Part shown: positions 8,173-16,429 of the stretch, piece after piece | How positions within the stretch are numbered: the stretch's first letter is position 1 | How the letters are laid out: each line of letters opens with the position of its first letter | Assembly (NCBI GenBank): GCA_013204605.1 | Contig: JABMNI010000019.1 | Location: 1 to 45,818, forward strand | Source: Ignavibacteria bacterium | GTDB taxonomy: Bacteria; Bacteroidota; Ignavibacteria; Kapaibacteriales; Kapaibacteriaceae | Direction: 5' to 3' | DNA length: 45,818 bases | The notes under the pieces: model-generated | Told to the model about the DNA's origin: nothing | The model's database searches: none | The model's input: the letters and a program-made list of their open reading frames with translations, nothing else | Program-made: the position numbers and the translations under genes

Positions 8173-10347
8173 ATGGCGAACGTAATTACGTCGATTAAGC
8201 AGAACGTTAAAAACAAAAACCGCTGCTCAGTTTATGTGGATGGAGAGTTTTTTCTAGCGTGCCATTTTGATGTTATGAATGCGTTCGGGTTGAAAACTGG
8301 GGTGGAGATTTCATCCGATGTTGAACGGGAGCTTCGGGCTGCCGATTACGCTATTAAACTCAAGCAAAGATTGTACGGCTTCGTGACGTATAAGCCTCGC
8401 ACTGAAAAACAAGTTCGAGATTATTTGTTAAAACACGAAGCCGCACCCGAAGAGTGTGAACGGCTAATTGCATGGTCGATAGAATTCAAGTTGCTCGATG
8501 ATGTGGCCTACGCCACGAATTTTATCGACGCCACAAAAAGCCAAAAGCCAATGTCAGCCGCTGCCATCCGTCAAAGGCTGCGCGGTAAAGGAATCCCCTC
8601 CGACATAATAGATGCAGCAATAGAAAATCAACTTACAAACGATGATGTATTTCATGCTGCACTGGCCGTTGCTGAACGAAAAATGAAGATTCTGAAGAAA
8701 ATGGAGAATAAGGATGTACAGATTAAGTTGAATCAATTTTTACGTTACCGTGGATTTGATTGGTCTACAATCAAACAAGTTGTTTCGCAGTTGTTTGTTT
8801 TTCTGTTTGTTTGTGTAGCACTGTTTTTTGGCGCGGCGCAAATTCTAGGGGCTCAGGTTCAGTCTCAATCCGCTTGCTTTAAAGTGCGACTCGACGAGTC
8901 CATTAACCGATATCAACCCACAACCATTCCAGTACTTTCTGCAGACGGAGTTTTGTATTTGGACAGAAAACTGCACCCGCAAAACCGAGATGGTACACAA
9001 GATGTTGATGAAATATGGTCATCAAGTTTGACTTCGAATGGTCGTCATTCCGAAGCTGCTATTGCGAATGTTTCATCTTTTCGACAACCGGACGTGCTGT
9101 TCAATTTTTCCTCCGACGGCTTGGAGGCTTTGGTTGTTGGTGACTATTCATACAATGGTAGCGATAGCGTGGCATGCTTTGCTATTATAAAAAGAACATC
9201 ATCGCAAGGAAAATTCGACAAGGTTGAACCGATCGTAATTCCTGGTATGTCGAGACTCTCATCGAACTACTACGGCAATTACAACAAGGAATTGAACGTA
9301 ATTATATTGGCGTTGGAAACCAAGAATGGACTTGGCGACTTGGATCTCTATTTCACCACGTTGTGCAATGGCAGATGGACCCCGCTATTGTCACTCGGCC
9401 CAAGCATCAACACGTCATTCTCGGATGCCTCACCGTGGTTGGCTCCCGATGGCAGGTCATTGTTCTTCGCGTCAAACGGGCGCAGTGATAAACGCGGCAA
9501 ACTTGACCTATATGTTTCCAAACGAATCGGCGAGGGTTTTCAGAGCTGGACAGCACCCGTTAATCTTGGGGCGTGCATTAATACTGTGGAAGACGACTCT
9601 TTCTTGTCCCTCTTTGGGAAGTCTGATTCGGCAATGATTACATCCTGGGACGCCGTATCAGGCCGACCCGGCGTGTACAAAATCTTAGTGCCATACGAGG
9701 TTCAACCGTTACCCACATGCAAATTCACCGCAAAAATCATTGATGCGCAAACCGGGAATCTCATTCCTCATGCCTATGTAACCTTGTCGGAAAAGAGAGA
9801 AAACAAGTCACCAATTCAATGTGAGTTGCCCAGATTTTCTATCGACGAAGCCACGACCTTTGCGTACTCCGTGCTACGTGAAAACAACACGTACTACATT
9901 GTCACACACGCCGACGGCTACGCTTCGCATAAGCAAACGGTAGGCGTGCGAAATCTAGATTCAACCACCGGAGTACATTTAACCATTAGACTGTTTAAAA
10001 CTGATGCACCACTTGGCTCAGTTTTTTTTGAAATGGGCTCGGCAGTCCCCTCTTCAGAACAAATAGAATTGCTTCGGAAATTGGTGGATAGTTATAAAAT
10101 TCGATCTGTGAAATTCAAAGTAACTGGTTACACAGATCAAATTGGAACCGTTCCGTTAAACTCAACTCTGTCATTTAAAAGGGCAGAAGCAATAAAACAG
10201 TTGCTGATAGCCTTTGGATTACCGTCGTCAAGTATAACAGCAGTTGGAAAAGGAATTGAGAATCCGGGCGTGTTTACAGGGCTGAAAGAAAACCCACAAA
10301 GCAGACGCGTAGACATTTTCCCCAGTTCCGCGTCGATCGAAGAATAG
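8173..10347 (+). CDS. RecX fused to an exported PD40/OmpA-like protein
   Basis: One continuous 724-residue frame with two unrelated halves. Residues 1-205 are a complete RecX, the small cytoplasmic RecA modulator, with the helical repeats YKPRTEKQVRDYL, FKLLDDVAYATNFID and the typical ending FLRYRGFDWSTI. It is in the classical position right after recA. The frame then runs without a stop into a hydrophobic stretch (VFLFVCVALFFGAAQILGAQ, about 207-226) that looks like a signal peptide. After it come PD40-type beta-propeller repeats (DASPWLAPDGRSLFFASNGR; TFAT-like repeats absent) at about 240-510 and a carboxypeptidase-like beta domain at about 520-610. An OmpA C-terminal peptidoglycan-binding domain fills 615-720 (GSVFFEMGSA, VTGYTDQIG, NPQSRRVDI). 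The second half would normally be a separate envelope protein. A separate TTG start near 8790 is possible, but no ribosome site is visible. Confidence 0.88.
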   Translation: MANVITSIKQNVKNKNRCSVYVDGEFFLACHFDVMNAFGLKTGVEISSDVERELRAADYAIKLKQRLYGFVTYKPRTEKQVRDYLLKHEAAPEECERLIAWSIEFKLLDDVAYATNFIDATKSQKPMSAAAIRQRLRGKGIPSDIIDAAIENQLTNDDVFHAALAVAERKMKILKKMENKDVQIKLNQFLRYRGFDWSTIKQVVSQLFVFLFVCVALFFGAAQILGAQVQSQSACFKVRLDESINRYQPTTIPVLSADGVLYLDRKLHPQNRDGTQDVDEIWSSSLTSNGRHSEAAIANVSSFRQPDVLFNFSSDGLEALVVGDYSYNGSDSVACFAIIKRTSSQGKFDKVEPIVIPGMSRLSSNYYGNYNKELNVIILALETKNGLGDLDLYFTTLCNGRWTPLLSLGPSINTSFSDASPWLAPDGRSLFFASNGRSDKRGKLDLYVSKRIGEGFQSWTAPVNLGACINTVEDDSFLSLFGKSDSAMITSWDAVSGRPGVYKILVPYEVQPLPTCKFTAKIIDAQTGNLIPHAYVTLSEKRENKSPIQCELPRFSIDEATTFAYSVLRENNTYYIVTHADGYASHKQTVGVRNLDSTTGVHLTIRLFKTDAPLGSVFFEMGSAVPSSEQIELLRKLVDSYKIRSVKFKVTGYTDQIGTVPLNSTLSFKRAEAIKQLLIAFGLPSSSITAVGKGIENPGVFTGLKENPQSRRVDIFPSSASIEE

Positions 10348-10382
10348 TCCGAGAAATAGATTCTGAGAGTTCAATATCAGAG

Positions 10383-12347
10383 CTACGAAATCTCTATACT
10401 GGCAACGGCCTTAAAGCCCCCACTGCGTTGCTCTTCCACTTTTATCTGCCACCATTCGGCTGCATGGACGTAAATAGATGCCTGCAATCTACTTCGCCAC
10501 TCAAACCCTTCGTTGTGGAACGTTGAGTTAATCATTCCGGCATCTGAAGTAATCATCACGTTTCGTTGCACGTTGCTATTATCTACTAGCAACAATAAAA
10601 TTTTCTCGTCATCCTTTAATTCCCTACGTAACCAAATTGTTATTCTTTGCCAATCATCCTGGGTTTCAATCTGAGCCTGGTTGCACGCCGCATTGGCATC
10701 GTGCATTGAACCCGTTGCAAAGACAATCGGAACAACATTGGCCGTGCTAACGTTGTTGTTTTCAGAAAGTGGATACTGAAGTGCTACACCAGGCATTATG
10801 CGAGTATTTTCGAAAATGAACCGCAAGTGGAGTCGGAACATTTCATCGAACTTGGTTTTATGTGGTGCTATATGTTGGTCATGATACCACCAAAACCAAT
10901 CCGAAGCTTCTAGAATCATTAGTCTGGTATGTAGTTCATCTAACAACGGACTCTTCGTGGATGAAACGGCAAGACCTGCCACTGCATCATGGGCTTCCTT
11001 CAATAAACTCCAGGCAACATTCTTTACCTCCGTACCTATCCATACTCCAAAGTCGCCATTAATCCACGAGCCAGGGACTATCTTACGCAGCTGACGTTTT
11101 GCGTTCGAGTTCACAGCTTCAGAACAAGTAACTGTCTGAAATCGTGCGTTGTTGGACAAGCGTTCAAACAACGAGCGCAAGAATGGTTCACCATTCCCTT
11201 CATAAAATTCCCAGCAATTTTCACCGTCCAGAAAAATCGGAACCACTGCATCAGAAAGCACACTCTCGCCGTAATTCATAACCAGAATTCTACGCCGCTC
11301 TTCTAACCTTCGTATAAAATCGTCCGCCGCTACCTCCGAATCCCAACCCGAATATTCAAATCCAATTGCATCGCTCAAAGAATGATCCCTGAATAACAAT
11401 GCAATATCTCCGTGTTCAGTTGAATGCACATATGGAAAGTAGGTGCTGGTTTCATCCCATTCATCACCTAGTGACTTTCGCAAAACAGCTTCATCGCTCG
11501 CCGTCCACTTTATACCGTGCTCCGCAAGTAAACCAACCGACGCAGAACTAATAGCACCTTCGGCGCTCCACATGCCAGCAGCCGGTTTCGGGGAATGCTC
11601 GTTCCAAAACTCTATGGCCTTACCAACTTGCCTACGCGCGGCCTTGGGATTGCGGAGCGGCGGCTGAGGAGCTGTTGACAATGGATTCGACTCAATTGCA
11701 GCATCAGTATCAATCAACAACGGAAGTATAGGATGGTTATACGGCGTTATACTCACTTCCACATTTTCAGTTTTCTGAACATCATTCAGCGCCGGCATAA
11801 AACTCTTGCACAAACGCAGATGTTCGTCAAGAATCAACGCCACATCGCTTGCAGTAAAGTCTTTCGTTTGCAAAAGCATTTTTGAAAGGGGCTTACTTGC
11901 ACGCCTAGCAATCGGGCCAATCCAAGCAAGGTTGAACATTGCCTTAAGGTTAGTGACATCCTGGGTTGTTAACGTTACGCTAGGCGCTTCCAAACAGTCC
12001 GACCAAATAGATCGCAGTTTTGGAAAGGGGCTCACCATGGTTTTGAATTGCAATGTCCGGCACCACTCCAACAACTCATCTTGCAAATCCAAGGTGAAGT
12101 GCTCGGAAGGAATTGCACACAATTCTTGTACCCGATCCATAAAGCCCCTTTCATAACTTTCAAGTTGTGAAATGAGGGTTGGAACTACATTGATTGTGTG
12201 TTTGAGCGGGTAACTCTGGATTATGTGAAGGAGATCAGTGTAATCCTTGGCGGCATGCAACCGCACCCAGGGAAGAAAGAACTCTCCATCTACGCGATAG
12301 TCGGGCTGGTGCTGATGCCACAAGAAACAAATTCGCAGAGGTTGCAT
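10383..12347 (-). CDS. Glycoside hydrolase family 57 protein
   Basis: A 654-residue GH57 enzyme, a family of alpha-amylases, amylopullulanases and 4-alpha-glucanotransferases acting on starch or glycogen. No signal peptide is seen, so it is probably cytoplasmic and acts on glycogen or maltodextrins. GH57 marks are the N-terminal LWHQHQPDY near residue 9, GMWSAEGAIS near 258 (the nucleophile Glu region), and FLDGENCWEFYEGNGEPFL near 370. A C-terminal beta domain contains the end of the chain. Length fits the family. The substrate cannot be told from sequence alone. It lies between the RecX-OmpA gene (convergent, 35-base gap) and tmRNA. Confidence 0.9.
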   Translation of the reverse strand: MQPLRICFLWHQHQPDYRVDGEFFLPWVRLHAAKDYTDLLHIIQSYPLKHTINVVPTLISQLESYERGFMDRVQELCAIPSEHFTLDLQDELLEWCRTLQFKTMVSPFPKLRSIWSDCLEAPSVTLTTQDVTNLKAMFNLAWIGPIARRASKPLSKMLLQTKDFTASDVALILDEHLRLCKSFMPALNDVQKTENVEVSITPYNHPILPLLIDTDAAIESNPLSTAPQPPLRNPKAARRQVGKAIEFWNEHSPKPAAGMWSAEGAISSASVGLLAEHGIKWTASDEAVLRKSLGDEWDETSTYFPYVHSTEHGDIALLFRDHSLSDAIGFEYSGWDSEVAADDFIRRLEERRRILVMNYGESVLSDAVVPIFLDGENCWEFYEGNGEPFLRSLFERLSNNARFQTVTCSEAVNSNAKRQLRKIVPGSWINGDFGVWIGTEVKNVAWSLLKEAHDAVAGLAVSSTKSPLLDELHTRLMILEASDWFWWYHDQHIAPHKTKFDEMFRLHLRFIFENTRIMPGVALQYPLSENNNVSTANVVPIVFATGSMHDANAACNQAQIETQDDWQRITIWLRRELKDDEKILLLLVDNSNVQRNVMITSDAGMINSTFHNEGFEWRSRLQASIYVHAAEWWQIKVEEQRSGGFKAVASIEIS

Positions 12348-12420
12348 CGATTCGATCTCAATGATTAGGGCTGGTGGAATGGAAAATTACAGATAGAAAG
12401 GAAAATCTGGGTATAAACAA

Positions 12421-12448
12421 CTCAAGCGACACAAAAGCGCCGCTTGAG
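12421..12448 (-). terminator. Hairpin downstream of tmRNA
   Basis: CTCAAGCG at 12421-12428 pairs perfectly with CGCTTGAG at 12441-12448 around a 12-base loop, and on the minus strand the stem is followed by TTGTTTAT. It lies 10 bases beyond the tmRNA 3' end, so it is probably the tmRNA terminator, though the T tract is imperfect. Confidence 0.5.
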
Positions 12449-12457
12449 AAAAGTTTG

Positions 12458-12821
12458 TGGAGATGCCGGGAGTCGAACCCGGGTTCGAAGCAGAATCACC
12501 GAAGCTTACCACGTGTGTCTTCGATTTATAGGGTCTCGCCGAGGTGGTCACCAATCGATAGGTCATCCTCAGCCAGCGTCAGTGTTTTCTCGCGGTTAGT
12601 CCTGATGCACAACATCCCGCCAGCCTGTCAGAGAGCGTCACCGGGTAGAAGAACGACAGACAATTCTACGTCCGATGGCATGGTGCCTTAAGTTAGGCAG
12701 CCATGCGATAACCGAAGTTATCGCCAGTTGTTTTTTCGCCAGTTGTATTAACGAGCTCCACCAGCGTAGCTCGACACGCACCTTCGTGATCATCGTGCCC
12801 CGTCGAGACCGGTACATCCCC
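12458..12821 (-). ncRNA. ssrA: Transfer-messenger RNA (tmRNA)
   Basis: A 364-nucleotide tmRNA that rescues stalled ribosomes and tags their products for proteolysis. The 5' end GGGGATG (12821 downward) pairs with CATCTCC at the 3' end, forming the alanine-type acceptor. The 5' region has the conserved GGTCTCGACGGGG-like element and the 3' region the T-arm GGGTTCGACTCCC. CCA is not encoded (the next bases are CAA). The tag frame is 12752-12693: GTT as probable resume codon, giving VNTTGEKTTGDNFGYRMAA then TAA. The MAA ending is like Chlorobi tags as I recall them. The stop lies in the loop of a helix formed by GCATGG/CCATGC and GCCT/AGGC. An 11-base direct repeat (12721-12731 and 12736-12746) duplicates TTG(E/D) inside the tag. 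The choice of the first tag residue is inferred. Confidence 0.95.
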
Positions 12822-12853
12822 GAATCTGACTTGTTGGACGAGTCACTTATCTA

Positions 12854-12861
12854 CAAATATA
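12854..12861 (-). promoter_or_regulatory. Candidate -7 element of the ssrA promoter
   Basis: On the minus strand this reads TATATTTG, matching the Bacteroidota -7 consensus TAnnTTTG, 32 bases upstream of the mature tmRNA 5' end. No TTG is found at the expected -33 distance, so only half of the promoter is visible. It lies just past the ispH stop. Confidence 0.4.
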
Positions 12862-12869
12862 CGGGAATT

Positions 12870-13784
12870 TTAGATAGGAATTTGCATGGTTTCAGGCGTC
12901 AAACCCTCCATGTACTCTTGCACCTGCATCATGTACCAGTGCGGTGTAGAAGTAGCGCCGCTTATCCCCGCGGTGTTTGCCCCGTTAAACCATTCAGGAT
13001 TTATTTCGGTAATATCTTCAACAAAGTGCGTATTTGGATTTGCTTTTTTTGCAATGTCAAACAACACCTTGCCATTGCTCGACGCCCTACCTGCCACGAA
13101 CACTATTACATCATTCGATTTTGCATACGTGATCAGTTGGTTTTCTCGTCCACTTACCTGTCCACAAATCGTATCCTTAGCATGAAATTCCGAAGCGATG
13201 TTTTCCATCGAGTCGACAACTAAATCAGCAATTTTCTTTTTCAAAGCGTCGCGCACTTCATAAAATGTCGGACGGTCCATAGTGGTCTGCGAAAACAATA
13301 CGGTCGGTTTATCTAGCTGTACTAATTCCATTGCCTCGGCCACTGTTTGCACTACCACACATGAATCATGAACCACACCACGAACGCCTAATACCTCAGC
13401 ATGATCCTTCTTTCCAAAAATCACAATTTGAAATCCTTGGTCGTAAAATTTTCTTACTCGTTCTTGAAGTTTAGTTACCACTGGGCAGGTTGCATCTATA
13501 ATTTCAATCTTGTTATCCCACGCCGCTCGATACGTATCTGGCGGCTCTCCGTGTGCCCTAATAATAACCTTAGCACCGGAATTAGAAATAGATGGAAAGT
13601 CTTCAACCTGAATAGTGCGAAGCCCCTTTTCAGCCAGTCTTTCAATCTCTTTCGGATTGTGAATGATATTTCCCAGCACATACACATTGCGTTCGGTTTT
13701 ATCATTCAGCTGCTGCTCCGCAATCTGCACAGTTCTCACTACGCCCCAACAAAATCCGCTTTGTTTATCTATTGTTACCTTCAT
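12870..13784 (-). CDS. ispH: 4-hydroxy-3-methylbut-2-enyl diphosphate reductase
   Basis: A 304-residue IspH (LytB), the last enzyme of the MEP isoprenoid pathway, which reduces HMBPP to IPP and DMAPP with a 4Fe-4S cluster. The three cluster cysteines are in SGFCWGV (residue 12), DATCPVV (near 100) and TICGQVSGRENQ (near 200). The frame is open to an ATG at 13820, but I chose the ATG at 13782-13784: a strong AAGGAGG (13800-13794) lies 9 bases before it, and MKVTIDKQSGFCWGV is the usual N-terminus. That start also leaves 22 bases after the cmk stop instead of a 14-base overlap. It is co-transcribed with cmk. Confidence 0.95.
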   Translation of the reverse strand: MKVTIDKQSGFCWGVVRTVQIAEQQLNDKTERNVYVLGNIIHNPKEIERLAEKGLRTIQVEDFPSISNSGAKVIIRAHGEPPDTYRAAWDNKIEIIDATCPVVTKLQERVRKFYDQGFQIVIFGKKDHAEVLGVRGVVHDSCVVVQTVAEAMELVQLDKPTVLFSQTTMDRPTFYEVRDALKKKIADLVVDSMENIASEFHAKDTICGQVSGRENQLITYAKSNDVIVFVAGRASSNGKVLFDIAKKANPNTHFVEDITEINPEWFNGANTAGISGATSTPHWYMMQVQEYMEGLTPETMQIPI

Positions 13785-13806
13785 TTTGTTTGGCCTCCTT
13801 GGTAAG

Positions 13807-14511
13807 TCATATATCACCAAAGGCGGTAATCATATCATAGGTCTGTTGGTATTTACGTACGATTTCGAGTATAGCCTCCACTTGCTCATCGATGGTCAAG
13901 TTTGTAGTGTCTATTTCAATTGAACCCTCAGGTTTTATTAGGGGGCTTTCCTCACGCTCCGAATCGTATTTGTCACGCTTATCCAGTGCTTCAATCATTT
14001 CTGATGTTTCTACAGAGTTGCCGCCAGCCGCTAATTCGGCTGCACGACGTTGCGCTCGAACTTCAAGATCAGCAGAAAGAAACATTTTTATCTGCGCGAA
14101 TGGAAATACCACGCTGCCTATATCGCGTCCGTCCATCACAACACCACCATTCAATCCGTACTCTCTCTGAAGCTGCACCATAGCATTGCGGACGTTGTGA
14201 AATGAGCTCACTTCACTAACGTTCGCAGTAACCTGGGCTGATCGAATTTGTTCGGTCACATCAACAGTATCCAACAACACCCGTTGTCCACCAAACGAAG
14301 GTTCAAACCTAATACGAATTTTGCCGGCCAGTTGGCCTAATGCCTCGTTCGTGTACGGGACAAGATTTTGAATGGCTGCCAAAGTTACAACCCTGTACAT
14401 GGCGCCGGAATCAACGTGCTGATATCCAAGTCGTTCAGCAACCTTGCGTGCGGTAGTTGACTTACCAGCTCCCGCTGGACCGTCTAAAGTTATTATGAGA
14501 GGTTGAGCCAC
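13807..14511 (-). CDS. cmk: Cytidylate kinase
   Basis: A 234-residue CMP/dCMP kinase that makes CDP and dCDP from ATP. The P-loop GPAGAGKST is at residues 11-19, followed by YQHVDSGAMYRVVTLAA, typical of Cmk. MDGRDIGSVVFP (near 120) and AQRRAAELAAGG (lid region, near 147) are also family features. The start is GTG at 14511. A cmk-ispH pair is common in bacteria. No strong ribosome site is visible upstream. Confidence 0.95.
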   Translation of the reverse strand: MAQPLIITLDGPAGAGKSTTARKVAERLGYQHVDSGAMYRVVTLAAIQNLVPYTNEALGQLAGKIRIRFEPSFGGQRVLLDTVDVTEQIRSAQVTANVSEVSSFHNVRNAMVQLQREYGLNGGVVMDGRDIGSVVFPFAQIKMFLSADLEVRAQRRAAELAAGGNSVETSEMIEALDKRDKYDSEREESPLIKPEGSIEIDTTNLTIDEQVEAILEIVRKYQQTYDMITAFGDI

Positions 14512-14612
14512 CGTTAGATCGAATTAGTTTCAAATAGAATCACTCAATTTACAACTGTTCTAGGAAACCTATTTATGCTAACGGCGGCCAACCAAACCAA
14601 TTTCAAGACCTC

Positions 14613-15188
14613 TTATTTGTCTTTTTCAATTTTACGAACTATAATGTGGTACATGGCCAGACCAACACCACCCAAGGAAAGTGAACATCCTAGTGTAATG
14701 AAGAACTGCTGGCTCTCCTCTACTTGCGTTGCCCAAGCTATGTACCAGCCTATAAGTAAGCCCAAACCAATCCCGGCAATTAGTAGTCCAAGTCTCAGCG
14801 CCGAGAATTTTTTGGAGGACTCGTCATGCGGCTGCTTTAGTAAACTTGGATCCATCCCCTTTTCTACCATAGCTAGTTTCACCTTTCTTGAAGATACCAC
14901 AAGCTGCACCAGAACAATAGCCATTCCTATAAACAGAACGATGGGAACAAATACTCCCATTACTTGGACCGTATTATCGCCCCCGCCTATACCTTCGCGA
15001 ACTATTCGTAGGTGAGCGTCATTCTCTTGCTTCATCGAATCCAACTTGAATTGATAGTAACCCGAATCTTGCACAACCGCAATTCCCGAATCCAATGTGG
15101 CTGTTTTGGCGGGCGTATCCGCATTTAGAATTCCAATACTTAGCAATAACGCTAGAACTACTAAAACTGTTGTATTAAATAATTGCAT
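14613..15188 (-). CDS. DUF6249-like membrane protein
   Basis: A 191-residue protein with an N-terminal signal peptide (VLVVLALLLSIGILNADT), a short extracytoplasmic segment (about 25-75), then three hydrophobic helices: VQVMGVFVPIVLFIGMAIVL near 80, LGLLIAGIGLGLLIGWYIA near 130, and FFITLGCSLSLGGVGLAMY near 160. MVEKGMDPSLL between helices one and two is the hallmark of DUF6249-type proteins, of unknown function. GGAGAAAG immediately precedes the ATG. It diverges from an ECF sigma factor gene across 140 bases with large palindromes, so the two may be co-regulated. Confidence 0.75.
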   Translation of the reverse strand: MQLFNTTVLVVLALLLSIGILNADTPAKTATLDSGIAVVQDSGYYQFKLDSMKQENDAHLRIVREGIGGGDNTVQVMGVFVPIVLFIGMAIVLVQLVVSSRKVKLAMVEKGMDPSLLKQPHDESSKKFSALRLGLLIAGIGLGLLIGWYIAWATQVEESQQFFITLGCSLSLGGVGLAMYHIIVRKIEKDK

Positions 15189-15242
15189 ACTTTCTCCGAA
15201 TGAAAAATGGAAGTGATTTTGTTGTCATTCCCCAATACGCCC

Positions 15243-15306
15243 GTTTAGACAACACACAGTTTGTTTGGGTTTCATGAAACCCAAACTTTTTTTATGTTGT
15301 CTAAAC
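15243..15306. repeat. Nested inverted repeats between divergent genes
   Basis: Outer arms GTTTAGACAACA (15243-15254) and TGTTGTCTAAAC (15295-15306) are exact reverse complements 12 bases long. Between them is a perfect 24-base palindrome, arms GTTTGGGTTTCA (15263-15274) and TGAAACCCAAAC (15275-15286), followed by seven Ts (15287-15293). It lies 22 bases before the ECF sigma start. It could be an operator, a cruciform site, or a leader attenuator for plus-strand transcription. Confidence 0.85.
15263..15293 (+). terminator. Terminator-like palindrome plus T7 upstream of the ECF sigma gene
   Basis: The perfect inner palindrome followed by TTTTTTT has the form of an intrinsic terminator reading rightwards. 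No plus-strand gene ends upstream, because the neighbour at 14613-15188 points left. If functional it would act as an attenuator in the sigma leader, or block antisense transcription. Confidence 0.45.
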
Positions 15307-15328
15307 TGCTAGACACAGATTAACAAGA

Positions 15329-15925
15329 ATGCAACAAGAAGACCAGCTTTTAATAGATCGACTTAAGAACGGCGACGGAACAGCGTTAACGTTCCTCGTT
15401 GGTAAGTATCGTACAAAAGCTATTTCAACGGCACTTAGAATGGTAAAAGACAAGATGTTAGCCGAGGAAGTTGTTCAAGATTCGTTCAGTAAGGTGTATC
15501 GAAACATAAAATCGTTCAACGGTGAATCAAGTTTTTCAACTTGGTTTTTTCGAATTGTTTACACCACCTCGTTGAATTATTTACAACGGCAACGAAGAAT
15601 GCCATTGATCGAAACCTTCTCTGAAGACGAGACTGGCGAGTTCACAGAACCATCGGTGTTTACAAAACTCACGTCCGAAGAAATAGAAACAGCCATACAA
15701 TCGGAATTGAAATTAATGTCACCATTATATGCCGTCGTTATCGATCTCTTTTACGTTCAAGAATGCACCTACGACGAAATTGTGGCTATTACCGGAATGC
15801 CGTTGGGTACGGTGAAAACAAGACTGAACCGCGGGCGGAGTATTTTGAAAAACGCACTGTTACAGCAACATTCGGAACTTGTGAGTGAACACACCGATAT
15901 GAAATTGCTAGGAAGTATATCATGA
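15329..15925 (+). CDS. ECF-family RNA polymerase sigma factor
   Basis: A 198-residue group IV sigma factor that directs RNA polymerase to stress or envelope promoters. Region 2 spans about 20-90 (AEEVVQDSFSKVYRNIKSF, then STWFFRIVYTTSLNYLQR). Region 4 is at about 130-180 with the helix-turn-helix YDEIVAITGMPLGTVKTRL. There is no region 3. Its stop overlaps the next start by ATGA, so the downstream membrane protein is translationally coupled and may be its regulator. The leader carries the nested palindromes at 15243-15306. Confidence 0.93.
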   Translation: MQQEDQLLIDRLKNGDGTALTFLVGKYRTKAISTALRMVKDKMLAEEVVQDSFSKVYRNIKSFNGESSFSTWFFRIVYTTSLNYLQRQRRMPLIETFSEDETGEFTEPSVFTKLTSEEIETAIQSELKLMSPLYAVVIDLFYVQECTYDEIVAITGMPLGTVKTRLNRGRSILKNALLQQHSELVSEHTDMKLLGSIS

Positions 15926-16398
15926 AACTGACTCTACCTCAACTCTCGGATATTTTGCAAGCTGTGCAACTGGGAAAGCCCCTTACCGAATTCAATGCGC
16001 TATACGGATCCGATCTAGTACGGCAGGTTATTGAGGGTGATCAGGCTCTTAAAAAAGAAATCGTAGCTGCAACAATAGCAGAATTGGAGCTACAGGAAAC
16101 ATCAGAAAAAATTGCCGGATTGGTTTTGCAACGGAGTAAATCAGTGGAAACAAAAATACTTCGACTATCTCCCTGGATACTCTCATTCGGAGCTTTGATC
16201 TTTATCAGTGCCCTCGTGATAATTTTACCAACAGTTTCGTTCGAAGGCGTCGATGTGATTCGAAACGCACCGAACTCACTTTCCTTGGGCAGCATTCTTT
16301 CAGGTCAACAAAACCTAAGCCACCTTGCAATTCTCGTAGCCGTCGTGTTCACCATTTCATTAGCCATGTTAGCACTCGAAAAACGAAGCAACGCATGA
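15922..16398 (+). CDS. Small membrane protein coupled to the ECF sigma factor
   Basis: A 158-residue protein with a soluble N-terminal half (1-80, acidic and helical) and two hydrophobic helices, near 84-103 (ILSFGALIFISALVIILP) and 132-150 (LAILVAVVFTISLAMLAL). I recognise no domain. Position (ATGA overlap with the sigma gene) and topology suggest an anti-sigma-like or accessory role, but there is no HxxxCxxC zinc motif and this is inference. An exact copy of the repeated word lies at 15977. Confidence 0.75.
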   Translation: MKLTLPQLSDILQAVQLGKPLTEFNALYGSDLVRQVIEGDQALKKEIVAATIAELELQETSEKIAGLVLQRSKSVETKILRLSPWILSFGALIFISALVIILPTVSFEGVDVIRNAPNSLSLGSILSGQQNLSHLAILVAVVFTISLAMLALEKRSNA

Positions 16399-16429
16399 GG
16401 GATGTACCCGCCTCCCCTATCTTTGCCAG

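Noticed and set aside
12458-12530. A tRNA gene on the minus strand
   Set aside because: The T-arm and acceptor belong to the 3' end of the tmRNA; there is no anticodon arm, and the 5' acceptor strand is 350 bases away.
12675-13223. Plus-strand open frame of 182 codons
   Set aside because: It runs across the tmRNA and antisense to ispH; it is a chance frame.
13785-13820. ATG start at 13820 for ispH
   Set aside because: It overlaps cmk and lacks a ribosome site, while AAGGAGG precedes the ATG at 13784, which gives the canonical IspH N-terminus.
15243-15306. Ends of an insertion sequence
   Set aside because: The arms enclose only 40 bases, there is no transposase and no target-site duplication was seen.
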